The notes beneath the pieces were generated by a model, which saw only the letters and a program-made list of their open reading frames with translations, was not told the DNA's origin and did no database searches. Made by a program: the position numbers and the translations under genes. Below, piece by piece: positions 60,283 to 60,385 of a stretch of 60,385 nt of DNA; position 1 is the first letter of the stretch, and each line of letters opens with the position of its first letter. The stretch comes from Halalkalibacter alkalisediminis. GTDB taxonomy: Bacteria > Bacillota > Bacilli > Bacillales > Bacillaceae_D. The stretch is taken from NCBI RefSeq assembly GCF_028610705.1, contig NZ_JAQQWT010000019.1, forward strand, positions 1-60,385. The letters are read 5' to 3'.

Positions 60283-60385
60283 ATGAAAGTCGCCATGAAG
60301 CGACAAAATAGTTCTTTGAAAACTGAACAAAAGCCAAGCGAAAAGAGAAAACATGATTTTCTCGTCAATTTTTAGCAATTTAGTA
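60283..60385 (+). other. rRNA operon leader (16S precursor 5' part)
   Basis: A GTCGC/GCGAC hairpin (60289-60304) is followed by AGTTCTTTGAAAACTGAAC, the boxA-like and processing sequence found before Bacillus 16S genes. The mature 16S gene is not reached within the window. Confidence 0.75.

Noticed and set aside
60184-60378. A minus-strand open frame in the rRNA leader
   Set aside because: It runs antisense through the promoters and the 16S leader and has no credible start signals.

Overview
This window is a chromosomal core region from a low-GC, spore-forming member of the Bacillaceae. Gene order follows the origin-proximal tmk-to-lysS block of Bacillus subtilis almost gene for gene, and it carries a full set of endospore genes (gin, yabG, sspF, spoVG, fin, spoVT, yabP, yabQ, spoIIE). 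I cannot fix the genus. The insertions listed below argue against B. subtilis itself; an alkaliphilic Bacillus relative is a guess.

Layout. 1-2800: a small unknown gene, a DUF3891 protein, the anti-sigma-G factor gin and a convergent short-chain dehydrogenase. 2856-9361: decarboxylase, tmk, darA, holB, ricT, yabA, trmN6 and rsmI; the small yazA gene found between trmN6 and rsmI in B. subtilis is absent. 9478-12809: abrB on the minus strand, then a nurA-herA pair that B. subtilis lacks at this place. 12806-16128: metS behind a methionine-type T-box leader, then tatD. 16299-20105: yabE (broken by a frameshift), rnmV, ksgA, yabG. 20319-23459: veg, sspF, ispE, purR, ridA. 23682-28366: spoVG, glmU, prs, ctc, pth, fin. 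28642-38349: mfd, spoVT, yabM, yabN, rqcP, yabP, yabQ, divIC, yabR. 38592-46749: tRNA-Met, spoIIE, yabS, yabT, an inserted two-gene ThrE-type exporter, tilS, hpt. 46753-51772: ftsH, coaX, hslO, cysK. 51900-58463: an inserted YetF/DUF421 membrane protein, then the folate operon pabB-pabA-pabC-folP-folB-folK-yazB-dusB. 58460-60385: lysS, then tandem promoters and the leader of an rRNA operon whose 16S gene lies beyond the window.

The genes join essential housekeeping (DNA replication clamp loading, tRNA and rRNA modification, aminoacylation, cell-wall precursor, PRPP, folate and cysteine synthesis) with the sporulation programme. The intergenic DNA shows this directly. I can read candidate promoters for sigma-A, sigma-B (ctc), sigma-H (spoVG), sigma-F (fin), sigma-E (yabP), sigma-G (spoVT) and sigma-K (yabG). 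There are also Spo0A boxes at abrB and spoIIE, inverted PurBoxes at purR and a T-box at metS.

I see no phage, insertion sequence, CRISPR array or clear defence island. The least explained signals are a small dispersed family of GCAATG...CATTGC hairpin elements between genes (7567, 12900, 21074, 26603, 38486), the nurA-herA pair, a structured leader with a nine-codon reading frame before coaX, and a consensus promoter placed directly before a terminator upstream of lysS.
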